A DNA stretch of 64,000 bases from Desulfoferula sp040751985 (lineage in GTDB: Bacteria; Desulfobacterota; Desulfarculia; Desulfarculales; Desulfarculaceae): NCBI GenBank assembly GCA_040751985.1, contig JBFMFU010000047.1:256900-320899 (forward strand), written 5' to 3'. The position numbers and the translations under genes are program-made. Below are positions 42,316 through 51,403 of the stretch, in pieces (position 1 is the first letter of the stretch; each line of letters opens with the position of its first letter). A model generated the notes under the pieces. It did not search any database. It worked only from the letters and a program-made list of their open reading frames with translations, and was not told the DNA's origin.

Positions 42316-43155
42316 ATGCCCGACACCCTGACCAGCATCAGGAACGCGCTGGATTCCCTGCGCAACTCCGAGAAAAAGGTGGCCAAGTGCGTGCTGGCCG
42401 ACCCCAGCGCGGCCATCAACTACTCCATCACCGAACTGGCCGAAAAGGCCGGCACCAGCGAGGCCACGGTGGTGCGCTTCTGCCGCAGCCTGGGCCTGGC
42501 CGGCTATCTGGAGCTGCGCCTGAACCTGGCCCGGGAGATGCCCAGCGCCCAGCCCATCTTCGAGAACGTGGCCGCCAGCGACTCACTGGCCGAGATCACG
42601 GGCAAGATCCTGGGGGCCCACAAGGAGGCCCTGAGCAACGCCCTGAACAAGCTGAACCTGGACGACCTGGACCAGGCGGTGAAGCTCTTGGCCGCGGCCC
42701 GCAGCATAGATTTCTATGGGGTGGGGGGATCGGCCATCGTGGCCAAGGACGCCCACCACAAGTTCTTCCGCCTGGGCATTCCCTGCGCGGCCTACGACGA
42801 CCCGCACATGCAGGTCATGTCCGCGGCCCAGCTAGCGCCGGGCTGCGTGGTGGTGGCCATATCCCACACCGGCTCCACCAAGGACATCATCGAGAGCGCG
42901 CGCATCGCCCGGGCCGCCGGGGCCAAGGTCATCGGCGTGGTGGGCAAGAACAACTCGCCCCTGGCCCGGGTCTGCGACCTGGTGCTGTCGGTGCACTCCC
43001 AGGAGGCGGCCCTGCTCTTGGCGCCCATGACCTCGCGCTTGGTGCAACTGGCCATCATCGACGTGCTGTTCGTGGCCGTGGCCATGCAGGACTTCGGGGG
43101 CGTCAAGGAGCGCCTGGACCGGGTCAAGCGCTCCCTGGTGGAAAAGCGTTACTAA
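42316..43155 (+). CDS. MurR/RpiR-family transcriptional regulator
   Basis: 279 aa. N-terminal HTH_6 domain (about 1-77: ITELAEKAGTSEATVVRFCRSLGLAGY), C-terminal SIS sugar-phosphate-binding domain (about 110-260: SIDFYGVGGSAIVAKDAHHK, ISHTGSTKDIIESARIARAAGA). Senses a phosphosugar or sugar acid phosphate, most likely 2-keto-3-deoxy-6-phosphogluconate or another product of the adjacent pathway. ATG at 42316 is chosen because homology starts at MPDTLTSIR; an earlier ATG at 42247 lies in the predicted promoter. Probably controls both the uxaC pair and the transport/catabolic operon downstream. Confidence 0.9.
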   Translation: MPDTLTSIRNALDSLRNSEKKVAKCVLADPSAAINYSITELAEKAGTSEATVVRFCRSLGLAGYLELRLNLAREMPSAQPIFENVAASDSLAEITGKILGAHKEALSNALNKLNLDDLDQAVKLLAAARSIDFYGVGGSAIVAKDAHHKFFRLGIPCAAYDDPHMQVMSAAQLAPGCVVVAISHTGSTKDIIESARIARAAGAKVIGVVGKNNSPLARVCDLVLSVHSQEAALLLAPMTSRLVQLAIIDVLFVAVAMQDFGGVKERLDRVKRSLVEKRY

Positions 43156-43199
43156 GCCCCGGGCCGGCCCCAAACCCGGAGCCAGGGGGAGGAGGGGCG

Positions 43200-43694
43200 G
43201 TGGACAAAGGTGAGCTGAGTCTGGCAGCCATCTTCTTCGGCGTGGGGGGAGTGGTCTGCCTGCTCTCCCTGACCATGCCCATCGGCTCCCTGCGCATGGC
43301 CGGCCCGGGGTTTTTCCCCTTCTGGCTGGGCGTGGTGCTCATGGCCCTGGCGGCCCTGTTGTTCGCCCAGGTGTGGCTCCGGGGCCGGGCCGCCGGCCGG
43401 CCGGCCCAGACCCAGCCGCCCCTGGCCGGCGGCCAGCCGGCCGCGCCGGCCGAGCCCCTGGCCTCGGGCCAGATGCTCCTGTTCCTGGGGGTGCTGGTGG
43501 CCTCGGCCCTGCTGCTGGGTGTGCTGGGCTACTTCCTGACCACCCTGCTGGTGATGCTGAGCCTGCTCTACGTGCTGGGCTCCCGGCGCTGGCTGCTGAA
43601 CCTGACTCTTTCCCTGGTCACGGCGGCGGTCACCTACCTGATGTTCGTCATCTGGCTCAAGATTCCCCTGCCGGCCGGGTTTTGGGCAAGGTGA
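43200..43694 (+). CDS. tctB: Tripartite tricarboxylate transporter small membrane subunit TctB
   Basis: 164 aa with four to five hydrophobic helices, the pattern of the weakly conserved TctB subunit: LAAIFFGVGGVVCLLSL, PGFFPFWLGVVLMALAAL, a Pro/Ala-rich cytoplasmic loop, then two pairs of helices. GTG at 43200 follows GGAGGAGGGG. No motif would identify it alone; the assignment rests on topology and on the tctA and tctC genes after it (8-base gap to tctA). Confidence 0.87.
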   Translation: MDKGELSLAAIFFGVGGVVCLLSLTMPIGSLRMAGPGFFPFWLGVVLMALAALLFAQVWLRGRAAGRPAQTQPPLAGGQPAAPAEPLASGQMLLFLGVLVASALLLGVLGYFLTTLLVMLSLLYVLGSRRWLLNLTLSLVTAAVTYLMFVIWLKIPLPAGFWAR

Positions 43695-43702
43695 TGTGAG
43701 CC

Positions 43703-45214
43703 ATGCTTGAGTCCCTGCAGGCCCTGTCCAACGGCTTCAGCGTCGCCACCACCCTGCACAACCTGTTCTACTGCCTGCTGGGCGCGGTGGTGGGCACCCT
43801 GGTGGGGGTGCTGCCCGGCGTGGGGCCCATCGCCGGCATCGCCCTGCTCATCCCGGCCACCTACGGCCTGGAGCCCACCTCGGCCATCATAATGCTGGCC
43901 GGCATCTACTACGGCGCCATGTACGGCGGCTCCACTACCTCCATCCTGCTCAACGTGCCCGGCGAGACCGCCTCGGTGATCACCTGCCTGGACGGCTACC
44001 AGATGGCCCAGCGCGGCCGGGCCGGCGCGGCCCTGGCCACCTGCGCCATCGGCTCGTTCGTGGCCGGCACCCTGGGCATCGTGGGGCTGTCGCTCTTGGC
44101 CCCGCCCCTGGCCCAGGCCGCCCTGGCCTTCGGCCCGCCGGAGTACTTCTCCCTGATGGCCTTCGGCTTCATCGCCCTGAGCAACGTCACCGGCACCAGC
44201 CTGATCAAGTCCCTGATGATGGCCGTGGCCGGCCTGGCCATCGGCACCATCGGCCTGGACCCGGTGACCGGCGAGGCCCGCTTCGCCTACGGCTCGGACT
44301 ACCTACTGGGCGGCATCGAGTTCGTGGCCGTGGCCATCGGCCTGTTCGGCATCGGCGAGGTGCTCTCCAACGTGAACCAGCCGGCGGAGATGCTGGCGCA
44401 GGCGGTGAAGATACCCCGCCTGCGCGAGCTATACCCCAGCGGCCAGGACCTGAAAAAGTCGGCCCTGCCCATCCTGCGCGGCTCGGGGGTGGGCTTCGGC
44501 GTGGGGCTGGTGCCCGGACCGGCGCCGGTGATCGCCACCTACTCCTCCTACATGATCGAGCGCAAGATATCCAAGCACCCGGAGCAGTTCGGCCAGGGGG
44601 CCATCGAGGGGGTGGCCGGGCCGGAGTCGGCCAACAACGCCGCCTGCCAGTCGGCCTTCATACCCCTGTTCGTGCTGGGCATCCCCTTCGCCCCGCCCAC
44701 GGCCATCCTGCTGGGGGCCTTCCTCATCCACGGCGTCACCCCCGGCCCCATGCTCATCAGCGAGCACCCCAACCTGTTCTGGGGCGTCATCGCCAGCATG
44801 TACATCGGCAACTTCATCCTGCTGGTGCTCAACCTGCCCTTCGTGCCCCTGTTCGCCAACATCCTGCGCATACCCAAGAAGGTCCTGCTGCCCCTGGTCA
44901 TCGTCTTCTGCCTCACGGGCATGTACACGGTGAACAATTCGGTGTTCGACATCTGGATGATGATTCTCTTCGGCGTGGTGGGCTTCCTGCTGCGCCGCTG
45001 GGCCTACGAGGGCGCCCCGCTGCTGCTGGCCCTGGTGCTGGGACCCAAGCTGGAGGTGGCCTTCCGCCAGTCCCTGATGATCTCCCACGGCGACTTCGGC
45101 GTGTTCGTCAGCCGGCCGGTTTCGCTGGCCTTCCTGCTGGCCGCCGCGGCCTTTTTGCTGCTGCCCTTGTGCAAGACCTGCTACCAGCAGCTCCGGCGGC
45201 GGGCAGCGGAATGA
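43703..45214 (+). CDS. tctA: Tripartite tricarboxylate transporter large subunit TctA
   Basis: 503 aa inner-membrane carrier with about twelve helices. GVLPGVGPIAGIALLIPATY and YYGAMYGGSTTSILLNVPGE are TctA signatures; the mirrored GLVPGPAPVIATY is the second repeat. Uses ion gradient to import carboxylates delivered by the TctC receptor. Lies between tctB and tctC. In this island it is expected to import a sugar acid (uronate or aldonate) rather than citrate; inference from neighbours. Confidence 0.95.
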   Translation: MLESLQALSNGFSVATTLHNLFYCLLGAVVGTLVGVLPGVGPIAGIALLIPATYGLEPTSAIIMLAGIYYGAMYGGSTTSILLNVPGETASVITCLDGYQMAQRGRAGAALATCAIGSFVAGTLGIVGLSLLAPPLAQAALAFGPPEYFSLMAFGFIALSNVTGTSLIKSLMMAVAGLAIGTIGLDPVTGEARFAYGSDYLLGGIEFVAVAIGLFGIGEVLSNVNQPAEMLAQAVKIPRLRELYPSGQDLKKSALPILRGSGVGFGVGLVPGPAPVIATYSSYMIERKISKHPEQFGQGAIEGVAGPESANNAACQSAFIPLFVLGIPFAPPTAILLGAFLIHGVTPGPMLISEHPNLFWGVIASMYIGNFILLVLNLPFVPLFANILRIPKKVLLPLVIVFCLTGMYTVNNSVFDIWMMILFGVVGFLLRRWAYEGAPLLLALVLGPKLEVAFRQSLMISHGDFGVFVSRPVSLAFLLAAAAFLLLPLCKTCYQQLRRRAAE

Positions 45215-45269
45215 GACAGGAGGCCTGCGCGCCATAGACGTTTGTGGCCTTAGCAAAGGAGGTGTTCAG

Positions 45270-46220
45270 ATGCTGAGGAAAGTGGCGTTTATCAGTGTGG
45301 CCCTGGCCCTGCTGGCCTGTCCCTTGGCCATGGCCGCGGACTTCCCCGCCAAGGAGGTCCAGATCATCGTGCCCTGGTCGGCCGGCGGGGCCACGGACCT
45401 GATCTTCCGGGCCCTGGCCAACTCCACCGAGAAGTACCTCAAAAAGCCGGTGGTGGTGGTGAACCGTCCCGGCGGCGGCGGCGCGGTGGGCTACACCGAA
45501 GGGTCCAAGGCCCGGCCCGACGGCTACACCCTGACCGCGGCGGTGACGCCCCTGACCATCCTGCCGCACAACGTCAAGACCGCCTTCACCTACCAGAACT
45601 TCGCGCCCATCATCAACGTGGTCAGCGACCCCTCCATGTTCCTGGTGCAGGCCAAGTCGCCCTGGAAGGACCTTAAGGAGTTCCTGGCCTACGCCAAGCA
45701 GAACCCGAACATGATCACGGTGGGCAACTCCGGGGCCGGCGGCGGCGTGCATCTGGTGGCCCTGGCCTTCCAGAACGCAGCCGGCGTCAAGTTCAACCAC
45801 ATCCCCTTTGCCGGCGGCGGCCCCTCGGTGACGGCGCTGTTGGGCGGGCACATCAACGCGGTGGTGGTCTCCCCGCCCGAGGGCGTGCCCCACGTCAAGG
45901 CCGGCAAGCTGCGCATCATCGCCCTGTTCGCGGCCAAGCGGCTGCCCCTGTTCCCCGACGTGCCCACGGTGACCGAGCAGGGCGTGCCCTTCGTCATGGG
46001 CATGTGGCGCGGACTGGTGGCCCCCAAGGGCACCCCGCCGGCGGTTATCCAGAAGCTGCACGGCGCCTTCAAGAAGGGCATGGAGGACGCGGCCTTCAAG
46101 AAGAACGCCAAGGGCATGGGCATCAACCTGGACTACATGAACGGCGCCGCCTTCGGCAAGCTCATCGCCGACTCCGACGCCAAGTTCAGCGCCCTGATCA
46201 AGCAGCTAAAAAAGAAGTGA
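45270..46220 (+). CDS. tctC: Tripartite tricarboxylate transporter receptor (TctC/Bug family)
   Basis: 316 aa periplasmic binding protein. Signal peptide MLRKVAFISVALALLACPLA with cleavage after AMA. Mature DFPAKEVQIIVPWSAGGATDLIFR carries the Bug-family PxGPGGxxD-like loop, and GGGAVGYTEGSKARPDGYT follows. The start has an almost ideal ribosome site (AAAGGAGGTG) 6 bases upstream, implying very high synthesis. Works with TctAB upstream. The ligand is unknown; Bug proteins mostly bind carboxylates. Confidence 0.95.
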   Translation: MLRKVAFISVALALLACPLAMAADFPAKEVQIIVPWSAGGATDLIFRALANSTEKYLKKPVVVVNRPGGGGAVGYTEGSKARPDGYTLTAAVTPLTILPHNVKTAFTYQNFAPIINVVSDPSMFLVQAKSPWKDLKEFLAYAKQNPNMITVGNSGAGGGVHLVALAFQNAAGVKFNHIPFAGGGPSVTALLGGHINAVVVSPPEGVPHVKAGKLRIIALFAAKRLPLFPDVPTVTEQGVPFVMGMWRGLVAPKGTPPAVIQKLHGAFKKGMEDAAFKKNAKGMGINLDYMNGAAFGKLIADSDAKFSALIKQLKKK

Positions 46221-46247
46221 TCCCTGGGGAGAGGGGGAGGAGAAGCC

Positions 46248-47258
46248 ATGAAAACCCTTAGGACCGTATCATTGGCGGCGGGCCTGTGCCTGCTGGCCCT
46301 GGTCTGGGGCTGCGAGGCGGGCAAGGCTCCCATGGGCGCGTCTTCTGGCGGCGGCGGGCCGCAGAAGACCATCCGCCTGGCCAGCCCCTTCAAGAGCGGC
46401 CACATCCTGGTGGACGCCAGCAACAAGTTCAAGGAGCTCTTGGCCAAGAGCAGCAACGGCCGCCTGCAGGTGCAGGTGCAGCCCGGCGTGGGCTCCGAGG
46501 AGGGCATCAACGACTGGACCAGCCAGGGCAAGGTGGAGATGCAGGCCACCGGCGGCCGTCCCCTGGAGGTGGCCGCACCGCAGTACTTCTTCTTCAACGC
46601 GCCCTATGTGATGAAGGACTTCGAGCACTTCATGCGGGTATGGAACGGGCCCCTGGGCGACAAGGCCAGGGCCCAGGTGGAGGCCAAGGGCAACCAGAAG
46701 TACCTGGGCATCGTCTACCGCGGCCTGCGCCAGACCACGGCCAACAAGCCCATCTACACCCCCAGCGACGTGTACAAGCTCAAGCTGCGCCTGCCTACGG
46801 TCAAGACCTGGATCGCGGTGTGGAAGGAGATCGGCGCCTCGCCGGTGCCGGTGCCCCTGCCCGGCCTGTACAAGGCCCTGCAGACCGGCAAGGCCGAGGC
46901 CTCCGAGGGCGACCTGACCCAGATATCCTCCTTCAAGCTGTTCAAGGTGCAGGGCTACCTGATCATCACCAACCACCTGGTGCAGACCGGCGGCATCCTG
47001 ATCAACAAGGCCTTCTTCGACGGCCTGTCGCCCGAGGACCAGGCCCTGATCGTGGCCGCGGCCAAGCAGGCCACCGAGTGGGCCAACGACAAGATCAAGA
47101 AGGGCGAGAGCGGCCTGCTGGTGAACCTGCAGCGCAACGGCATGAAGGTGGTGATACCCGACGCCGACTCCCTGCGCGTCAAGGCCAGGCCCGCGGTGGA
47201 GAAGCTGTTCAAGACCGAGTGGCCGGTAACCACCTGGAGCGAGGTGCTGGCCCAGTAG
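46248..47258 (+). CDS. TRAP transporter DctP-type binding lipoprotein (orphan)
   Basis: 336 aa. N-terminal LALVWGC is a lipobox, so it should be lipid-anchored at Cys22 in the periplasm. The body is DctP-like: IRLASPFKSGHILVDASNKF, YRGLRQTTANKPIYTPSDVYKL with the conserved Arg, LPTVKTWIAVWKEIGASPVP, and GLYKALQTGKAEASEG. No DctQ or DctM gene is next to it; a TctAB system lies just upstream instead. It may serve a remote TRAP permease or act as an accessory receptor. Starts 27 bases after tctC in the same operon. Confidence 0.88.
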   Translation: MKTLRTVSLAAGLCLLALVWGCEAGKAPMGASSGGGGPQKTIRLASPFKSGHILVDASNKFKELLAKSSNGRLQVQVQPGVGSEEGINDWTSQGKVEMQATGGRPLEVAAPQYFFFNAPYVMKDFEHFMRVWNGPLGDKARAQVEAKGNQKYLGIVYRGLRQTTANKPIYTPSDVYKLKLRLPTVKTWIAVWKEIGASPVPVPLPGLYKALQTGKAEASEGDLTQISSFKLFKVQGYLIITNHLVQTGGILINKAFFDGLSPEDQALIVAAAKQATEWANDKIKKGESGLLVNLQRNGMKVVIPDADSLRVKARPAVEKLFKTEWPVTTWSEVLAQ

Positions 47259-47269
47259 CGGACAACGCG

Positions 47270-48376
47270 ATGGACCTGACGGCGGAGATAAGAGAAAAGG
47301 AGGCCAGGGCCCGGCGCTTGCTGGAGGAAAAGGGCCTGGACGCCCTGCTCCTGAAGCGCCAGGCCAACTTTTCCTGGCTGACCGGCGGTGGCCTCAACCT
47401 GGTGGGCATAACCACCGAGGCGGGGGCCACCGCCCTAATCATAACCCATGACGCCAAGTACCTGGTGAGCAACAACATCGAGGCCCCGCGCATGGTGCAG
47501 GAGGAGGGCCTGCTCCGGCAGGGCTATGAGCTGCTGGAGTTCCCCTGGTACGAGGAGCGCGAGACGGCCGTCATCCAGGAGCGGGTGGGCGGCGGCCGCC
47601 TGGGGGCGGACCTGGCCTTCCCCGGCGCCCTGGTCTTGGCCGAGGACATCGCCCGCCTGCGCTACAGCCTCACCCCGGCCGAGGTGGAGCGCTACCAGTG
47701 GCTGGGGGAGCGGGTCTCGCGGGTGCTGGAGGAGACCATGCTGGCGGTCCGGCCGGGGGAGAAGGAGTCGCAGGTGGTGGGCCGCCTGGCCCAGGGCCTG
47801 TGGGCCGAGCGCATCGACGCGGTGACGCTCATGGCCGCCGCCGACCAGCGAGTGGCCGCCTTCCGCCACCCCATCCCCAGCGAGAAGCCCGTAGAGCGCT
47901 ACCTGATGGTCTCGGTGAACGCGCGCAAGTGGGGGCTGATCGTGTCCCTGACCCGCTTCGTGCACTTCGGGCCCCTGCCCGCGGAGCTGCGGCGGCGCTA
48001 CCTGGCCAACGTGCGCATCGACTGCGCCTTCATGGCCGCCACCCGGCCGGGCGTGCCGGCGCGGGAGGTGCTCAAGAAGGGCCTGGAGGCCTACGTGGCG
48101 CAGGGCTTCCCCGACGAGTGGAAGCTGCACCACCAGGGCGGGTCCATCGGCTACACCGGCCGCGACTACCGGACCACCTTCAAGACCCCGGACCTGGTGG
48201 CCGAGAACCAGGCCTTCACCTGGAACCCCTCGCTCACCGGCACCAAGTCCGAGGACACCATCCTGGCCACTAAAGGCGGCCCGCAGATGATCACCAGGCC
48301 TATAATCTATCCCACCCTGACCCTGGAGGTGGCGGGCCAGAGCTTCACCCGGCCCGACGTGCTGGAGAAGGACTGA
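47270..48376 (+). CDS. M24 (creatinase/aminopeptidase P-fold) protein lacking metal ligands
   Basis: 368 aa, two-domain M24 architecture: N-terminal creatinase_N (LLLKRQANFSWLTGGGLN) and C-terminal pita-bread fold. The metal-binding positions of M24 peptidases are mostly lost: the DxG...SD segment reads SVNARKWGLIVSLTR (Asn, Ser), and the (I/V)EPG segment reads TWNPSL; the last Glu survives in KSEDTIL, and His in LHHQGG. So it is probably not a metallopeptidase, more like creatinase, which works without metal. ATG at 47270. A role in hydrolysing a small C-N compound is possible; unknown. Confidence 0.82.
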   Translation: MDLTAEIREKEARARRLLEEKGLDALLLKRQANFSWLTGGGLNLVGITTEAGATALIITHDAKYLVSNNIEAPRMVQEEGLLRQGYELLEFPWYEERETAVIQERVGGGRLGADLAFPGALVLAEDIARLRYSLTPAEVERYQWLGERVSRVLEETMLAVRPGEKESQVVGRLAQGLWAERIDAVTLMAAADQRVAAFRHPIPSEKPVERYLMVSVNARKWGLIVSLTRFVHFGPLPAELRRRYLANVRIDCAFMAATRPGVPAREVLKKGLEAYVAQGFPDEWKLHHQGGSIGYTGRDYRTTFKTPDLVAENQAFTWNPSLTGTKSEDTILATKGGPQMITRPIIYPTLTLEVAGQSFTRPDVLEKD

Positions 48377-48407
48377 CGGCCGCGGCCGCGGGAGGACGAG
48401 CACAGAG

Positions 48408-49601
48408 ATGGAAAAACTGCGCATAGGGCTGGTGGGGGCCCAGTTCGCGGCCCGGCTGCACCTGAACAGCCTGGTCAAGCTGACCAGCGTGCAGGCCCAG
48501 GTGGTGGCGGTGGCCGCCCGCAGCCTGGCCAGCGCCCAGCGCCTGGCCGGCCAGTACGGCATCCCCGAGGCCTACGACGACTACCGCCGCCTCCTGGAGC
48601 GGCGCGACGTGGACGTGGTGGACCTGTGCCTGCCCACGGACCTGCACGAAGAGCTGTGCATCGCCGCGGCCCAGGCCGGCAAGCACGTGATCTGCGAAAA
48701 GCCGCTCACCGGCTACTTCGGCAAACAGCGGCCCGAGGAGCTGGTGGGCCAGGCGGTGGCCAAGGAGCTGATGCGGCGCGAGGCCCTGGCCGGCTGCGGC
48801 CGGGTGCAGAAGGCCCTGGCCGACCACCATGTCAAGCTGATGTACGCTGAGAACTGGGTCTACGCCCCGGCGGTGGCCAAGCTCAAGGCCCTGGTCCAGG
48901 CCAGCGGCGGCACCATGCTGGACATCCGGGCCGAGCAGAGCCACTCCGGCTCGGCCGCGGCCTATTCCCGGCGCTGGAAGACCAGCGGCGGCGGGGCCCT
49001 GCTGCGCCTGGGGTCCCACCCGGTGGGCGCGGTGCTGCACCTTAAGGCCTTCGAGGGCCTGGCCAAGGACGGCCGGCCCATCCGGCCGCGCTATGTCACC
49101 GCCGAGACCGGCCAGCACAGCAAGATCGCCTCTTACGTCAAAGAAAAGAAAAAATATCTGGTCTCCGACTGGGAGGACGTGGAGGACTGGGGGGCTCTAG
49201 TCATCGGCTTCGCCGACGGCTCCAGCGCCACGGTGATCGCCTCGGACGGGGTGCTGGGGGGCGTGCGCAACACCATGGCCGTGTATCTGTCCAACGCCGT
49301 GGTGCAGGTGAACATGAACCCCAACGACGGCATGCTGGTCTACGCGCCGGAGGCGCAGGTCTTCGGCGACGAGTACCTGGTGGAGAAGCTGGAGACCAAG
49401 GCGGGCTGGAACTTCCCCAGCCCGGACGAGGACTGGGCCCGGGGCTACCCCCAGGAGCTGGAGGACTTCCTGCTGGCCCTCAAGGACGGCCGCGAGCCGC
49501 TGTCGGGCTTCGACCTGGCCCAGGACGTGGTGCAGGTGATCTACGCCGCCTACCAGTCGGCCGAGGAGGGCCGGCGGGTGGAGCTGTCGCCAAGGAGCTG
49601 A
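48408..49601 (+). CDS. Gfo/Idh/MocA-family oxidoreductase
   Basis: 397 aa NAD(P)-dependent sugar oxidoreductase. Rossmann N-terminus IGLVGAQFAARLHLNSL (G-x-x-x-x-A variation), GKHVICEKPLTGYF with the conserved EKP catalytic-loop Lys, and C-terminal beta-sheet domain with AENWVYAPAVAKLKAL. Oxidises or reduces a sugar, inositol or sugar acid hydroxyl. 31 bases after the M24 gene. The insert PLTGYFGKQRPEELVGQAVA after EKP is longer than usual. Confidence 0.9.
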   Translation: MEKLRIGLVGAQFAARLHLNSLVKLTSVQAQVVAVAARSLASAQRLAGQYGIPEAYDDYRRLLERRDVDVVDLCLPTDLHEELCIAAAQAGKHVICEKPLTGYFGKQRPEELVGQAVAKELMRREALAGCGRVQKALADHHVKLMYAENWVYAPAVAKLKALVQASGGTMLDIRAEQSHSGSAAAYSRRWKTSGGGALLRLGSHPVGAVLHLKAFEGLAKDGRPIRPRYVTAETGQHSKIASYVKEKKKYLVSDWEDVEDWGALVIGFADGSSATVIASDGVLGGVRNTMAVYLSNAVVQVNMNPNDGMLVYAPEAQVFGDEYLVEKLETKAGWNFPSPDEDWARGYPQELEDFLLALKDGREPLSGFDLAQDVVQVIYAAYQSAEEGRRVELSPRS

Positions 49602-49617
49602 ACTGACGCTTGGTCCG

Positions 49618-49642
49618 GCGGCCGCCATCAGATGGCGGCCGC
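49618..49642 (+). repeat. Stem-loop before the aldolase gene
   Basis: GCGGCCGCCAT (49618-49628) pairs perfectly with ATGGCGGCCGC (49632-49642), loop CAG. It ends 4 bases before the GAGGAG ribosome site of the aldolase and has no U-run, so it is likely an mRNA processing or stability element inside the operon. It also buries an alternative ATG at 49632. Confidence 0.55.
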
Positions 49643-49655
49643 GCGAGGAGTGGCC

Positions 49656-50324
49656 ATGGCCTTGCAAAAGCGTGAAGTCGTCGACCGCATCATAAACGAG
49701 GGGCTCATCACCCTGATCCGCTCCGCCTCGGCCGAGGAGGCCCTGGCCGCGGCCGAGGCGCTCAGCGAAGGCGGGGCCAGCCTCATCGAGGTGACCATGA
49801 CCGTGCCCGGAGCCATCGAGGTGGTGCGCGAGCTGGCCCGGCGACGCTCGGGCTCCTGCCTCATCGGCGCCGGCACGGTGCTGGACAGCGAGACCGGCCG
49901 CCTGGCCCTGCTGGCCGGGGCCCAGTTCCTGGTCAGCCCCTCGCTGAACTTCGAGCTGATCCAACTGGCCCACCGCTACAGCGTGGTGGTGATCCCCGGC
50001 GCCCTGACCCCCACCGAGGTGCTGGCGGCCTGGAACGCGGGGGCGGACTTCGTCAAGGTCTTCCCGGTGGGGCAGCTGGGCGGCCCGGACTACGTGCGGG
50101 CTCTCAAAGGCCCCTTCCCCCAGATTCTGCTGCTGCCCTCGGGCGGGGTGAACCTGAACAACCTGGGCGAGTTCATCAAGGCCGGGGCCACGGCCGTGGC
50201 CGTGGGCAGCGAGATCGTGGACAAGGCGGCGCTCAGGGAGAAAAACTTCCAGGTGATCCGCGACAAGACCCGCGCCGCCCTGCAGGCCATTGCGCGTGCC
50301 CGCCCCCGCCAGGCCGCCGGTTAG
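49656..50324 (+). CDS. KDPG/KHG-type aldolase
   Basis: 222 aa class I aldolase, TIM barrel. GGASLIEVTMTVPGAIEV holds the catalytic Glu and FVKVFPVGQLGG the Schiff-base Lys; LIGAGTVLD and PSGGVNLNNL bind phosphate. Splits 2-keto-3-deoxy-6-phosphogluconate or a relative to pyruvate and an aldehyde. Two ATGs are possible; the one at 49656 has GAGGAG 6 bases upstream and matches family N-termini (MALQKREVVDRI), whereas 49632 lies inside a hairpin. Completes the lower part of a uronate/aldonate route with the kinase downstream. Confidence 0.93.
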   Translation: MALQKREVVDRIINEGLITLIRSASAEEALAAAEALSEGGASLIEVTMTVPGAIEVVRELARRRSGSCLIGAGTVLDSETGRLALLAGAQFLVSPSLNFELIQLAHRYSVVVIPGALTPTEVLAAWNAGADFVKVFPVGQLGGPDYVRALKGPFPQILLLPSGGVNLNNLGEFIKAGATAVAVGSEIVDKAALREKNFQVIRDKTRAALQAIARARPRQAAG

Positions 50325-50334
50325 GAGGGTAGTC

Positions 50335-51369
50335 ATGCAGGCCCTGGTCAAGTACGCCAAAGGCAAGGGACTCATGGAGCTGCGCGAGGTGCCGCGCCCC
50401 ACGCCCCAAGAGGGCGAGGTGCTCATCGCGGTCAAGGCGGTGTCCATCTGCGGCAGCGACCTGCACATCTATCACGACGCCCACCCTTACTGGCCGCCGG
50501 TGGTGCTGGGCCACGAGTTCACCGGGGTCATCGCCGAGCTGGGGCCGGGGGTCACGGGCTGGCAGGTGGGCGAGCGGGTGGTGAGCGAAACCCGCACCGG
50601 GGCCTGCGGCCAGTGCTTCGTGTGCCAGACCGGCTACCCCCAGGTCTGCGAGCAGAAGCGGGCCTACGGCATCGGGGTCAACGGCGCCTTCGCGCCCTAT
50701 GTGGCCGGCCCGGCCCGGCTGCTGCACCGCCTGCCCCAGGCCATCCCCTTCGAGACCGCGGCGGTGATGGAGCCCACGGCCATCTGCGTCACCTCCATCC
50801 TGGAGCGGGCCGGGCTGCAGGCCGGCGACTCGGTGGTGGTCACCGGCCCCGGCCCCATCGGGCTCATCTCCCTGGCCGTGGCCAAGGCCGCCGGGGCCAG
50901 GCTGGCCGGCGTCACCGGTACCGGCCGCGACCAGCAGGTGCGCTTCGCCATGGCCCGGTCCCTGGGCGCGGACTTCACCATCAACGTGGAGCAAGAGGAC
51001 CCGGTGCAGCGGGTCATGGAGCTGACCGGCGGCCTGGGCGCGGACCTGGTGATCGAGGCCTCGGGCGGGGCGCCGGCCATCGCCCAGGCCTTTGCCCTGG
51101 CCCGGCGCATGGGCCGGGTCTGCGCCATCGGCATCTCGGGCCGGGAAGAGGTGCCCATCCCCTACGACCGGGGCATCTTCAAGGCCCTGCGCTACGACTT
51201 CTGCTTCTCCAGCAGCTGGCTGGCTTGGGAGCGGGCCCTGGCCCTGGTGGCCCGTGGCCTGCTGCCGGTGCACAAGGTCATCACCCACACCCTGCCCCTG
51301 GCCGATTGGCAGCAGGGGTTCGCGCTGCTGGAAAAACAGCAGGCGGTCAAGGTTATACTGATCCCCTAG
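50335..51369 (+). CDS. Zinc-dependent alcohol dehydrogenase (MDR family, sugar/polyol type)
   Basis: 344 aa. Catalytic zinc site SICGSDLH, GHEFTG (His, Glu); structural zinc Cys quartet in CGQCFVCQTGYPQVC; NAD loop VTGPGPIGLISL. Similar to threonine/sorbitol dehydrogenases. It probably oxidises a sugar alcohol or reduces a keto-sugar acid such as fructuronate to an aldonate. ATG 50335 follows GGAGGG. In operon 10 bases after the aldolase gene. Confidence 0.93.
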   Translation: MQALVKYAKGKGLMELREVPRPTPQEGEVLIAVKAVSICGSDLHIYHDAHPYWPPVVLGHEFTGVIAELGPGVTGWQVGERVVSETRTGACGQCFVCQTGYPQVCEQKRAYGIGVNGAFAPYVAGPARLLHRLPQAIPFETAAVMEPTAICVTSILERAGLQAGDSVVVTGPGPIGLISLAVAKAAGARLAGVTGTGRDQQVRFAMARSLGADFTINVEQEDPVQRVMELTGGLGADLVIEASGGAPAIAQAFALARRMGRVCAIGISGREEVPIPYDRGIFKALRYDFCFSSSWLAWERALALVARGLLPVHKVITHTLPLADWQQGFALLEKQQAVKVILIP

Positions 51370-51403
51370 GGCGGCTGCGAACCTCAGGCGGGGACGGAAC
51401 GCT

